DNA from: Cupriavidus pauculus
Lineage (GTDB): Bacteria; Pseudomonadota; Gammaproteobacteria; Burkholderiales; Burkholderiaceae
Assembly (NCBI RefSeq): GCF_022179805.1
Contig: NZ_BPUO01000021.1
Span: 24,889 to 88,888, forward strand
DNA: 64,000 bases
Direction: 5' to 3'
The position numbers were made by a program, and so were the translations under genes. Below, one piece after another: positions 34,037-42,327 of this stretch. The first letter of the stretch is position 1. Each line of letters starts with the position of its first letter. The notes under the pieces are model-generated. The model had not been told where the DNA came from. It did no database searches and saw only the letters and a list, made by a program, of their open reading frames with translations.

Positions 34037-35128
34037 ATGCATATCCCGCCGGATACCGTCTCGCTCGGCGACTACGAGCGTCGCTTCCACGAACGGGTAG
34101 ACCCGGCCATCCAGGCCTATATCGCCGGCGCCGCCGCCGACGGCGTAACGCAGCGCGATAACCGGCTTGCCTTTGACAGGGTCCGGTTGATGCCGAGTGC
34201 ATTTGCCGACTTTGCCGGCGCATCCACGCGCTCGGTCCTGTTTGGCGAGGTCCTGGAATCCCCGATCCTGATCGCGCCCACCGCCTATCACAAGCTGGTT
34301 CACCCGGCCGGCGAAATCGCGACCGCACAAGCCGCATCGCTAACGCGTACGTGGATGACGGTGAGCACGCAGGCCAGTGTTGCCATGGAGGAGGTGGCGC
34401 GCGCGTCCAGTGCGCCGCTGTGGTTCCAGTTGTATTGCCAGCCGCGCTGGGAGGATACGCTGACCCTGGTCGGCAGGGCGGAAGACGCCGGATACAAGGC
34501 TTTGGTGCTAACCATCGACGCGGTGGTCAGTGGCATCCGCAACATCGAGCAGCGCGCCGGATTCCGCCTCCCCGCCGATGTGCGAGCCGTCAATCTCGAT
34601 GGCTTTCCACCGACGCCACCGGTCAACGCCAGCAATGGCAGCCCGGTGTTCAAGGGCATGCTCGACAACGCCCCGACCTGGGCGACCGTGCAGGCGCTGT
34701 GCCGGCAGACCCGTCTTCCGGTCATCCTGAAGGGTTTGCTGAATCCGGCCGATGTCAGCAGGGCGCTGCAATGCGGCGTGGCCGGCATCATCGTGTCGAA
34801 TCACGGCGGACGCACGCTCGACACCGTACCGGCGACGCTCGATTGCCTGCCGGGTATCGTCGAGGCGGTCGATGCCGCCGTGCCCGTCTTGCTCGATGGC
34901 GGCATCCGCCGCGGCACGGACGTCGTGAAGGCCATCGCTCTTGGCGCGTCGGCCGTGCTGCTGGGCCAGCCGGTGCTGCATGCGCTGTCGGTAGGTGGCA
35001 TGCCCGGGGTTGCCCATATGCTCACGTTGCTGCAGACCGAGCTTGAGGTGGCGATGGCGCTGCTGGGGTGTCCCACGCTTGATGCGATCGACCGTTCCAG
35101 GATCTGGGTACCCTTGAACGGCGCATGA
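34037..35128 (+). CDS. FMN-dependent alpha-hydroxy-acid oxidase/dehydrogenase
   Basis: A 363-residue protein of the lactate/glycolate oxidase and LldD family from ATG 34037; GTG 34028, overlapping the dioxygenase stop, is an alternative. Visible landmarks are PILIAPTAYHKLVHPAGE, the substrate/FMN segment LWFQLYCQPR, KALVLTIDAVVSGIRNIEQR, VILKGLLNPADV, the catalytic-His signature VSNHGGRTLDTVPA, and the FMN phosphate loop LLDGGIRRGTDVVKA. It would oxidise a 2-hydroxy acid to a 2-oxo acid. Cotranscription with a PiuC-type hydroxylase and a siderophore receptor suggests a role in processing an imported iron ligand (inference); a lactate-type metabolic role is the alternative. Confidence 0.88.
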   Translation: MHIPPDTVSLGDYERRFHERVDPAIQAYIAGAAADGVTQRDNRLAFDRVRLMPSAFADFAGASTRSVLFGEVLESPILIAPTAYHKLVHPAGEIATAQAASLTRTWMTVSTQASVAMEEVARASSAPLWFQLYCQPRWEDTLTLVGRAEDAGYKALVLTIDAVVSGIRNIEQRAGFRLPADVRAVNLDGFPPTPPVNASNGSPVFKGMLDNAPTWATVQALCRQTRLPVILKGLLNPADVSRALQCGVAGIIVSNHGGRTLDTVPATLDCLPGIVEAVDAAVPVLLDGGIRRGTDVVKAIALGASAVLLGQPVLHALSVGGMPGVAHMLTLLQTELEVAMALLGCPTLDAIDRSRIWVPLNGA

Positions 35129-35153
35129 GTTGGCGTGTGAGGGGCGCCGCCAT

Positions 35154-36488
35154 TCAGGCGCAGCTTGGCGGCGGCGCGCGCAGTACGGCGGGATCTTGCT
35201 GGTTTTCGAGCCAGACCCTGGCGGCGTGCGGTCTGCCTGCTTTCAGATAGGCCGCGAGCAGCGTCAGGCCAACCAGGTCCCGCTGGGCACGACTACCGCC
35301 GATGCGAACGGCCAGAGGCCAAGCCGCCTCCAGCGCGTGGATCGCGCCATCCCACTCTTGAGCCGCATACGCGGCAAAGCCCTCGGTGATCCGCGTCACG
35401 ACGCTTCCCGGCGGATAGCTCTCTGCGTCCAGCCGGGTTTGAATCTCGGCCAGCCGGTCCTGCAGCGATGCGGTGTCTTCCGCAACGACACAGGCGATGA
35501 GCGCGTGGGTGTCCGCATAGCCGAGCCCGGCTTTCGGATAGCACTTCAGCGCGTAGGCGTGAAGCTCGCGCCAGGCATCCTCGTCGCGTTGCGCGCCGGC
35601 CAATTCCAATCGCCACAGCAACGACACGCTATCCGTCACCACGTTGATGGGCGGGCCCCAGGCCCCGTGCGGACAAACGCTGCTGCGATAGGCATCCCAC
35701 GCACGATCGAACTTGCCAAGCGCCAACGCGGCCAGCGCCACGTGCCATGAGAGATGGCAATGCGTGAGGCTGCGCGGATCGTGCATCGGCATCCAGCCGT
35801 CTAGAAATTCGAGAATCGATGTCTGCTCGTCTCGCTCGTACATGACATGAGCACGAAAATGCGCGGCATGCGCATGCTGAGGGTTTGCCGCCAGCGCACG
35901 TTCCAGCAGGTCCTCTGCTTCATCCAGCCGGGCGGTCTCGCAGGCGGCAAAGCCGAGCACCGCATCGAACCACCAGTCGGGGCCGTAGGCCGGTGCAAGC
36001 GACGTCAGGTACTGGTAGAGATTCTCTTCGCGTGCCTGATCGCCGCTGAAACCGTAGAGGCCGAACACGCTGGTGGCCGGGGCCAGCACCATGCCATCGC
36101 GCGGCCAGGTGGCCAGATGCTCGTGCATCGCCTGCATCGCGTCCTTGGGTTTGGCTTCGATGCCGAGTGCCAGAACGTTGACGTGGCTGCGTTCGCGCGC
36201 CGTATGGTGCGCGACCTGCTCGCGCGCCGCCGCCGCAAGTTCGCGGCCGGCCGCGAATTCACCATCGAGAAAGCGGCCCCTGGCCAGCGCGATCGTAGCC
36301 AGTGCAAAAGCCGGGTCGTGGCGTAGCGCTTCCGCCAGGTGTTCCCGATAGCCGACCACACCCGCCATCACACTGTCTGCCCCGGCAACGTACGCGTCGC
36401 GCGCCGGCGCCGATGTGGTGGAAAGACTCAAGCCAAAGCGATCGGCGAGCATGGTTGGCTCCTCGGCGTCGTCGATGTCGACTGCCAT
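35154..36488 (-). CDS. TPR-repeat protein of the TTC38 type
   Basis: A 444-residue soluble protein built of helical pairs, with TPR-like units at about 35-80 (YREHLAEALRHDPAFALATI), 180-225 (EDLLERALAANPQHAHAAHF), 240-290 and 355-420. The overall pattern, including GFSGDQAREENLYQYL and the HLSWHVALAALALGKFDRAW segment, resembles the tetratricopeptide-repeat protein 38 family found in bacteria and eukaryotes. No catalytic domain or signal peptide is seen. It converges on the FMN oxidase gene and is separate from the fetAB pair by 134 bp. The biological role is unknown. Confidence 0.78.
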   Translation of the reverse strand: MAVDIDDAEEPTMLADRFGLSLSTTSAPARDAYVAGADSVMAGVVGYREHLAEALRHDPAFALATIALARGRFLDGEFAAGRELAAAAREQVAHHTARERSHVNVLALGIEAKPKDAMQAMHEHLATWPRDGMVLAPATSVFGLYGFSGDQAREENLYQYLTSLAPAYGPDWWFDAVLGFAACETARLDEAEDLLERALAANPQHAHAAHFRAHVMYERDEQTSILEFLDGWMPMHDPRSLTHCHLSWHVALAALALGKFDRAWDAYRSSVCPHGAWGPPINVVTDSVSLLWRLELAGAQRDEDAWRELHAYALKCYPKAGLGYADTHALIACVVAEDTASLQDRLAEIQTRLDAESYPPGSVVTRITEGFAAYAAQEWDGAIHALEAAWPLAVRIGGSRAQRDLVGLTLLAAYLKAGRPHAARVWLENQQDPAVLRAPPPSCA

Positions 36489-36622
36489 GGGAGCCAGTCT
36501 ATGCAGCGCCGCTGCAAGTTCAAACCGCTCTTTACCGGGGGCAGTGCCGCCATGTCCCGGCAGATCGCGGGATGGGGCGAGAAAGAAACAAATCTACGGG
36601 GGACGACGCGTCGCCGGCCAGG

Positions 36623-37420
36623 CTACCGGGCATGCAGCCGGTCGAGCCGCAGTCTGTGGCGATCATCGGTGAGTCGCCAAAGGCCCAGCCACGCAGCCAG
36701 TACGACGGCGAGGATCGAGCCGCCGGACAACAGGAACATCAGCAGAATCTGGTAGCGCGCCGCCTCGATGGGGTCCATGCCGGCCAGGATCTGGCCGGTC
36801 ATGATGCCCGGCAGCGTGATGATGCCGGCCGCGGCCATCGTATTGATCGTCGGTAGCAGGCCACTGCGCACGGCTTGTCGAAGAATCGGCCGCAGTGCGG
36901 TCTGGCGGTCGGCACCCAGCGCAAGTCTGGCTTCGATAGCCTGGCGTTGATGCCACGCCGCGTTGAAGGTGGCCTGTAGTGTCAGGCTGGCGGCGTTCAT
37001 CGCATTGCCCAGGATGATGCCGGCCAACGGAATCGCGTGTCTGGCGTCGTACCACGGCGACGGGCGCAAGGCAGTTACCAGGGCCAGTATGGTGACGACG
37101 ATGGTCGGCACGCTGACCGTGGCCAATCCCACGATAAATTGCCAGCGGCTATCCAGGCGCCGCTCCTGCCGGCTTCCCGCTTCGCGTGCCGCCGCGACGA
37201 TCATCGCCAGAACCAGCGCAAACGTGAGCCATGGCGAAGCAATCGAAAATACCGCGCGCAGCACGAAGCCGACGAGCAACAGTTGCACGACCATGCGGAT
37301 CGCCGAGATCAGCAAGGTGCGATGTATGCCCAGTGACAAGGCCAGCGAGAGGGCGGCCCCGGCCACGATCAGGAGGCTGGCCATGACCAGGTCGCCAGTG
37401 GTGAGCAGGATCGGGTTCAT
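36623..37420 (-). CDS. fetB: Iron-linked ABC transporter permease FetB (UPF0014)
   Basis: A 265-residue integral membrane protein with about seven hydrophobic segments. The UPF0014/FetB family is recognised by AIRMVVQLLLVGFVLRAVF, IPLAGIILGNAMNAASLTLQ, EARLALGADRQTALRPILRQ-type cytoplasmic loop and TMAAAGIITLPGIMTGQILA. The ATG at 37420 overlaps the ATPase stop (ATGA). In E. coli FetAB exports iron and increases resistance to oxidative stress (established), so this is an efflux counterpart to the many uptake receptors in the window. Confidence 0.9.
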   Translation of the reverse strand: MNPILLTTGDLVMASLLIVAGAALSLALSLGIHRTLLISAIRMVVQLLLVGFVLRAVFSIASPWLTFALVLAMIVAAAREAGSRQERRLDSRWQFIVGLATVSVPTIVVTILALVTALRPSPWYDARHAIPLAGIILGNAMNAASLTLQATFNAAWHQRQAIEARLALGADRQTALRPILRQAVRSGLLPTINTMAAAGIITLPGIMTGQILAGMDPIEAARYQILLMFLLSGGSILAVVLAAWLGLWRLTDDRHRLRLDRLHAR

Positions 37421-38040
37421 GCGCAGAGCACCTCCAGGCCGTTGGCGCACAGGTGCAGGTGTTTGCCTTGCAGGCGGGCAATCTGCTGGGGATTGTGCGT
37501 GACGACCAGCAGCCCGGTGCCCTCGGCCATCAGGTCCTTCAGCAGCGCTTCCACGGCGAGCGTGGAGTCCAGGTCCAGTCCGGAGGTCGGTTCATCGAGC
37601 AGGAGAAAGCGCGGGCCGAGGACGATCGCGCGCAGCAACGCCAGCCGTTGCCGCTCGCCGGTCGACAGATGGGTGACCTGCGCGTCGAGGATATCGCCGC
37701 GCAGATGCAGCCTTTCCAGCAGTGAGCCGAGCTGTGATTCCAGCTGCGAACTGCCACGGACGTCGAAATGGCTCCGCACGTCGTCGGCCCACCAGCCGGA
37801 TTCGGCGGCCACGTACACCACCTCGCGGCGCCAGGCTGGGCCGCTCAGGCTTTCGCGCGGGCTCTTGCCGATGCGAACCTCACCCGTGTTCGGGATGAGA
37901 TCCGCGATCATCCGCAGTATCAGGCTCTTGCCCGTGCCCGACGCGCCGGACAGGATCGTGCACGCTCCAACGGCAACGTCGAAGTCGAGCGGGCCGCGAC
38001 CGTGGCCAACCAACTGGCGGATATGGAGGTGGCCGTCCAT
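37417..38040 (-). CDS. fetA: Iron-linked ABC transporter ATP-binding protein FetA
   Basis: A 207-residue ABC ATPase with Walker A GASGTGKS near residue 32, a Q-loop region REVVYVAAES, signature LSTGERQRLALLRAIVLGPR near 125, Walker B FLLLDEPTSGLD and the H-loop VTHNP. Its short length and partner identify it as the FetA half of FetAB. It is coupled to fetB by an ATGA overlap. The upstream 89 bp contain no evident Fur box. Confidence 0.9.
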   Translation of the reverse strand: MDGHLHIRQLVGHGRGPLDFDVAVGACTILSGASGTGKSLILRMIADLIPNTGEVRIGKSPRESLSGPAWRREVVYVAAESGWWADDVRSHFDVRGSSQLESQLGSLLERLHLRGDILDAQVTHLSTGERQRLALLRAIVLGPRFLLLDEPTSGLDLDSTLAVEALLKDLMAEGTGLLVVTHNPQQIARLQGKHLHLCANGLEVLCA

Positions 38041-38129
38041 GCGACGCGAGAAAGCTGTGGGAAGGGCGTAAAGGATACCTGCGTTGTCTTAAGCGTGGAT
38101 TATCCCGTCACCCTTCAGTCACATTGCGG

Positions 38130-38867
38130 TCAGGCCAGCAGCGCCGCCAGTGCCGCCGGCAGTCCGGCATTCGGCTTTTGCGGCGGCCGCGCGAAGCTGC
38201 CTTCCCGGGCGCTGCCGGCGCGCAGTGCCACCAGCGATTCGCAATGACGCACGGCGCTGCTGACGCCGTCGACCACCGGCACCGGAATCTTGCCCTGTAG
38301 CGAGCGCGCCAGTCCGGCCAGCGGCGCGCCGGCCACGATGATCACATCGGCGCCGTCCTCGCGCACGGCCTGCAGGCTCATCGCTTCCAGCCGTTCGGCG
38401 TGGTCCTGCTGGACGCTGCCGATATCCCGCAACGGCGACTGCAGTGACCGGATGCTCGCCAGCCGCGAGGACAGACCGTTTGCCGCCACGCATTCGCGAT
38501 ACCACGCCTCGATGCGGTGCGAGATGGCGATGATCGAAAAGCGCTGCCCCAGCAGGCAGGCGCTGGCCAGCGCCGCTTCGGTCATGCCCACCACGGGCAC
38601 ATCGAACAGCTCCTTGAGTCCGGCGAGTCCCGGGTCGCCGAATGCCGCGACCACCAGCCCGTCGAAGTTGCCGGCGTGTTCGGCCGCCGCGCAGGCCGTG
38701 GCGTAGCCGCCCACCAGTGCCTCGAAGCGGGTTTCGATATAGGCCACGCCAAAGCCGGCGGTGGCCATGGTGATGCGCGTGTCCGGCGCCGCCGTGCGCT
38801 GCGCTTCCGCGTGGATCAGGTCGGTGACCGATTCGCTGATGTTGGGATTGACGATCAGAAGGTTCAT
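38130..38867 (-). CDS. Hydantoin/Asp-Glu racemase-like protein lacking both catalytic cysteines
   Basis: A 245-residue protein with the Asp/Glu/hydantoin racemase fold: it begins LLIVNPNISESVTDLI, shows TAGFGVAYIETRFEA near residue 36, and has two pseudo-symmetric halves. In hydantoin racemases each half supplies a Cys; here the matching sites read VVAAFGDPG (A75) and IIVAGAPLAG (A181). A racemase using the two-Cys mechanism is therefore unlikely, and the protein may bind ligand or use other chemistry. It lies 2 bp downstream of the dihydropyrimidinase gene in a minus-strand operon. The fold call is good and the activity is open. Confidence 0.8.
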   Translation of the reverse strand: MNLLIVNPNISESVTDLIHAEAQRTAAPDTRITMATAGFGVAYIETRFEALVGGYATACAAAEHAGNFDGLVVAAFGDPGLAGLKELFDVPVVGMTEAALASACLLGQRFSIIAISHRIEAWYRECVAANGLSSRLASIRSLQSPLRDIGSVQQDHAERLEAMSLQAVREDGADVIIVAGAPLAGLARSLQGKIPVPVVDGVSSAVRHCESLVALRAGSAREGSFARPPQKPNAGLPAALAALLA

Positions 38868-38869
38868 GG

Positions 38870-40294
38870 TCAGAGCTCGGGTTGTCCCGCTTCCAGGAAC
38901 CGGCCGCGACCGGCCGTGGGTTCCAGGTATTCGCCGTTGCGCACGATCATTTCGCCGCGCGAGAACGTGGTCATCGGCCAGCCGGTAAGTTCGATGCCTT
39001 CATACGGCGTGTAGTCCACGGCGTGGTGCAGGTTGGTGTTGGCAATGCGCACCCGGCGCGCCGGGTCCCACAGCACGATATCGGCATCGGCGCCCACGGC
39101 GATGGTGCCCTTGCGCGGATACAGGCCGTACACCTTGGCGGGCCGGTACGACGTCAGGTCGACAAACTGGTGCAGCGACAGCTTGCCGCGCTGCACGCCA
39201 TCGAACAGCAGCGGCAGCCGCGTCTCGATGCCCGGCACGCCATTGGGAATATGGTCGAACGGCTGGGCGGTGCCGCCGAGCTTCTTGCCCTCGGGGTCGT
39301 CATAGTTGAACGGTGCGTGGTCCGACGAGAACACGCTGAACACGCCATTGGCCAGCGCGCGCCACACGGCGGCCTGGTTTTCCGGGTCGCGCGGGGGCGG
39401 GCTGCAGATGCACTTGGCGCCCTCATAGCCGTCGTCGCCGGGCAGGCCCATGTCGTCGGCGGTCAGGTACAGGTACTGCGGGCAGGTCTCGGCCAGGATC
39501 TTCAGGCCACGGCCCTGCGCCCAGCGAATCTGCTCGATGGCTTCCTTGCCCGATACGTGCACGATCAGGATCGGCACGTCGACCAGTTCGGCGAACGAGA
39601 TGGCACGATGCGTGGCTTCGCGCTCCACCACGGCGGGGCGCGCCAGGCCGTGGAAGCGCGGCGCGATGCGGCCTTCGCCGGTCAGCTTGTCGGTCAGCCA
39701 CGAGATGCAGTCGGCATTCTCGGCATGCACCATCACCAGCGCCTGGTTCTGGCGCGCCACGTCCAGCACTTCCAGCATTTCTCGGTCAGACAGCTTCAGG
39801 TCGTCATAGGTCATGTAGACCTTGAACGAGCTGTAGCCCTGGCGGATCAGTGCGGGCAGTTCGTCCTGCAGCACCGCCGGGGTGGGGTCGGCCACGATCA
39901 GGTGGAACGCGTAGTCGATCACGGCACGCCCGTCGGCGCGGCGATGGTAGTCGGCCACGGCCGCCTTGAGCGAGTGGCCTTTTTCCTGCGCGGCAAACGG
40001 GATCACCGTGGTGGTGCCGCCGCAGACGGCGGCGCGCGTGCCGGTGAAGAAGTCGTCGGCCATGCGCATGCCGTCGGGCATGGGCTGGTCCAGGTGGCAG
40101 TGGCCGTCGACGCCGCCGGGCAGGGCCAGCAGGCCGGTGGCGTCCACTTCCTGTCGGCCGGCGGGCAAGCCGTGGCCCAAGGCCACGATCTTGCCGTCGC
40201 GTACGCCGATGTCGCAGTGAAAGCGGTCGGACGCGGTGACCACGTCGGCATTGCGGATCACGAGGTCGAGATGGTTGTCTGCAGGCATGGTCAT
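38870..40294 (-). CDS. Dihydropyrimidinase/D-hydantoinase
   Basis: A 474-residue amidohydrolase with the full binuclear metal site of hydantoinases: HCH in GGVDGHCHLDQP, the carboxylated Lys in SSFKVYMTYDD, His in VMVHAENAD and ILIVHVSGKE, and Asp in VFSSDHAPF. It would open cyclic ureides (5-substituted hydantoins, dihydropyrimidines) to N-carbamoyl amino acids. ATG 40294 has a GGAGAG ribosome site. Neighbours are two Asp/Glu-racemase-fold proteins, an exported serine hydrolase and an MFS importer, so this is a catabolic operon for a cyclic amide or related compound. No carbamoylase gene is seen. Confidence 0.92.
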   Translation of the reverse strand: MTMPADNHLDLVIRNADVVTASDRFHCDIGVRDGKIVALGHGLPAGRQEVDATGLLALPGGVDGHCHLDQPMPDGMRMADDFFTGTRAAVCGGTTTVIPFAAQEKGHSLKAAVADYHRRADGRAVIDYAFHLIVADPTPAVLQDELPALIRQGYSSFKVYMTYDDLKLSDREMLEVLDVARQNQALVMVHAENADCISWLTDKLTGEGRIAPRFHGLARPAVVEREATHRAISFAELVDVPILIVHVSGKEAIEQIRWAQGRGLKILAETCPQYLYLTADDMGLPGDDGYEGAKCICSPPPRDPENQAAVWRALANGVFSVFSSDHAPFNYDDPEGKKLGGTAQPFDHIPNGVPGIETRLPLLFDGVQRGKLSLHQFVDLTSYRPAKVYGLYPRKGTIAVGADADIVLWDPARRVRIANTNLHHAVDYTPYEGIELTGWPMTTFSRGEMIVRNGEYLEPTAGRGRFLEAGQPEL

Positions 40295-40315
40295 CACTCT
40301 CCGATGCTACTGGGG

Positions 40316-41044
40316 TTATTCGACGTCGCGGAACAGGCGGCCCCAGCCCTTCAGGGCGCGCGTGTCCACGCCGGCCAGGCGCAGCGACTTCCACACCACC
40401 GTGGAGATCGTGTCGTAGAGCGGAATGCCGGTCTCGGCCTCCAGTTCCTCGGCCAGATGTGCCGCGTGCAGGTTGGTGCAGAACGTGGTGATGGCCTGCA
40501 CATCCTGGGTGGCCAGTTCGCGCACCATCTTGCGGATCGTGTCTTCCTGCACTTCGGCGAAGCTGTAGTTCACGTGCAGGTCCAGGTGACGCTCGGCCGA
40601 TGCGTCGAAGCCGCTGCGCTTGTAGTTGGCGATGATGCGCTGCTGCACATCGTCCAGGTAGGGCGTGGCCAGGCCGAAGCGGCGCGCGCCGGTCTTCTCC
40701 AGGATCTCGTTCAGGGCCAGTACCGAGGTGGTGGCGGGAATGCCGGTGGCTTCCGTGATCTGCTTGCACAGTGCCTGGTCGCGGTCGAAGCCAAGCCAGC
40801 CGGACGACGTGCCGTTCCAGGCAATCACGTCGACGCGGGCATCGGCCAGCAAACGGGCGGCCCCCAGGATCTTTTCCAGGTCGAACTGGCCCAGTGCCTG
40901 GTCACGCAGCGAAATCTCGGTGACTGTGAAGCGCGAGAAATGCGCGCTGACGTTGGGCAGGCCGCTCACCATCGCGCTGGTGATCGGTTCCAGCGCGGTA
41001 TTGGACGACGGCGTCAGCATGCCGAGACGAATTTTCTTGCTCAT
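40316..41044 (-). CDS. Arylmalonate-decarboxylase/maleate-isomerase-like protein
   Basis: A 242-residue Asp/Glu-racemase-superfamily enzyme, with start ATG 41044. It begins IRLGMLTPSSNTALEPITSA, as in maleate isomerases and arylmalonate decarboxylase (AMDase). The first half has AWNGTSSGW, placing Gly78-Thr79-Ser80 where isomerases and racemases carry Cys, while the second half retains Cys189 (TTFCTNLHAA). One missing and one retained Cys is the AMDase arrangement (Gly74/Thr75/Ser76 and Cys188 in the Bordetella enzyme). A cofactor-free decarboxylase is therefore a serious possibility. It sits 21 bp upstream of the dihydropyrimidinase gene. Confidence 0.82.
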   Translation of the reverse strand: MSKKIRLGMLTPSSNTALEPITSAMVSGLPNVSAHFSRFTVTEISLRDQALGQFDLEKILGAARLLADARVDVIAWNGTSSGWLGFDRDQALCKQITEATGIPATTSVLALNEILEKTGARRFGLATPYLDDVQQRIIANYKRSGFDASAERHLDLHVNYSFAEVQEDTIRKMVRELATQDVQAITTFCTNLHAAHLAEELEAETGIPLYDTISTVVWKSLRLAGVDTRALKGWGRLFRDVE

Positions 41045-41105
41045 GTTGTTTCTCAAGAGTGGGTCGGGCACCGTCTGTGTGCGGTGCCTCGATGAAAGAG
41101 GGGAT

Positions 41106-42281
41106 TTACTGCTCGGGCTTGTCGTTGAAGGCGAGCTGGGTGCCCGGCACGCCATGGCTGGTGCGCGCGAGTTCCAGTTCGTGCTTCAGTGCGGCTTGCC
41201 GTTTGGCATCGGGCTTGACGCTGTTGCCGGCCTGCAGTGCGGGCAGCACATAGTCGTTGACCATCTGCCGGTACAGGTCCAGGTACTTGGCGTCGCGCAG
41301 GCCGCCTTGCGTCGACATGATGCTGTTCATGACGATGACCGCGTTCTGCTTCGGCAAGACCGTGATGAACTGGCCCTTGTAGCCCATCGCGCTGAACTCG
41401 CGTTCGGACTTGACGATGTTGTTGACCCAGCAGTAGTAGCCGTAGTCCCTGGCCGGCCCGTTGGGGGTGGTCATTTGCGCCACCCATGCCGCGGGCACGA
41501 TCTGCTGGCCGTTCCAGCGGCCCTGGTTCAGCATCAGCATGCCCAGGCGCGCCATGTCGATGGAGCGCAGGCGCAGGCCCCAGCCTCCCGACACGGCGCC
41601 CTTGCCATCGGCACCGTCCCAACGGAAGTGCGACATGCCCAGCGGCTGGAACAGGCGCTGCGCGGCGTACTGCTGCTCGGGCATGCCCGTGACCTGGCTG
41701 ATCGTGGCGCCGACCAGCACCGGGTTGACGTCGATGTAGTCGAACTCGGCGCCGGGCTTGGCACGCACGCTGGCCGACGCGGCCACCTTCAGGCGGTCGG
41801 GTACGCCGTAGTACAGCGTGTCGGTGCCTTCGACGAGCTTGTACGACAGGCCGCTGGCCATCGACATCAGGTGGCGCAACTGGATCTGCTGCTTGTCGGC
41901 CAGCGCGGGAGCCAGGTCGGGGCGGGCAGCAGCCAGGCGCGGGGCCGGCGTGTCGGTATCGCTGAGCTTGCCGTCGCCAACCAGCGTGCCCACCAGCAAT
42001 GCGCTGATGAACTTGGTGACGGAGTACAGCTCGTGGTTGTAGTCGCGGCCCAGTCCGTCGCCGTAGCGCTCGAATACGAGCTTGCCGTCCTTGATGACCA
42101 GCAGGCTGCGCACATCGAGCTGATCGCGGCGAATCCATTCGGACAGCGCGACGAGCCGCGTGGAATCCACGCCGACTGCTTCGGGCTGCGCCGTGGGAAT
42201 GTCGCCAGCGGTGGCGGCCATGGCCTGCACGGCGCCGGCCGCGAGTACGACGGCGGCGGCGATCAATGACAATCGTTTCAT
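41106..42281 (-). CDS. Exported serine hydrolase of the beta-lactamase class C/esterase family
   Basis: A 391-residue protein with a signal peptide (MKRLSLIAAAVVLAAGAVQA). The catalytic SxxK motif is S87-V-T-K90 in ELYSVTKFISALLVGTLV. A Tyr-containing second element is near AEFDYIDVNPVLVGA. Late family motifs include MGYKGQFITVLPKQNAVIVM, which replaces the KTG box. This fits 6-aminohexanoate-dimer-hydrolase or esterase-like members better than true beta-lactamases. It would act in the periplasm on an amide or ester, perhaps releasing the substrate for the rest of the operon. The chosen ATG has a normal signal sequence; longer frames upstream do not. Confidence 0.87.
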   Translation of the reverse strand: MKRLSLIAAAVVLAAGAVQAMAATAGDIPTAQPEAVGVDSTRLVALSEWIRRDQLDVRSLLVIKDGKLVFERYGDGLGRDYNHELYSVTKFISALLVGTLVGDGKLSDTDTPAPRLAAARPDLAPALADKQQIQLRHLMSMASGLSYKLVEGTDTLYYGVPDRLKVAASASVRAKPGAEFDYIDVNPVLVGATISQVTGMPEQQYAAQRLFQPLGMSHFRWDGADGKGAVSGGWGLRLRSIDMARLGMLMLNQGRWNGQQIVPAAWVAQMTTPNGPARDYGYYCWVNNIVKSEREFSAMGYKGQFITVLPKQNAVIVMNSIMSTQGGLRDAKYLDLYRQMVNDYVLPALQAGNSVKPDAKRQAALKHELELARTSHGVPGTQLAFNDKPEQ

Positions 42282-42327
42282 GGGTGTCTTCTCCAGCCGG
42301 ATACGGGATTGGAAGCGCTTGCCGGTA

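Noticed and set aside
38130..38867. Functional hydantoin racemase call
   Set aside because: Both catalytic Cys positions appear to be Ala, so the activity is not supported.
41106..42281. Antibiotic-resistance beta-lactamase
   Set aside because: The KTG box is missing and the operon context is catabolic; the SxxK serine hydrolase family is much broader.
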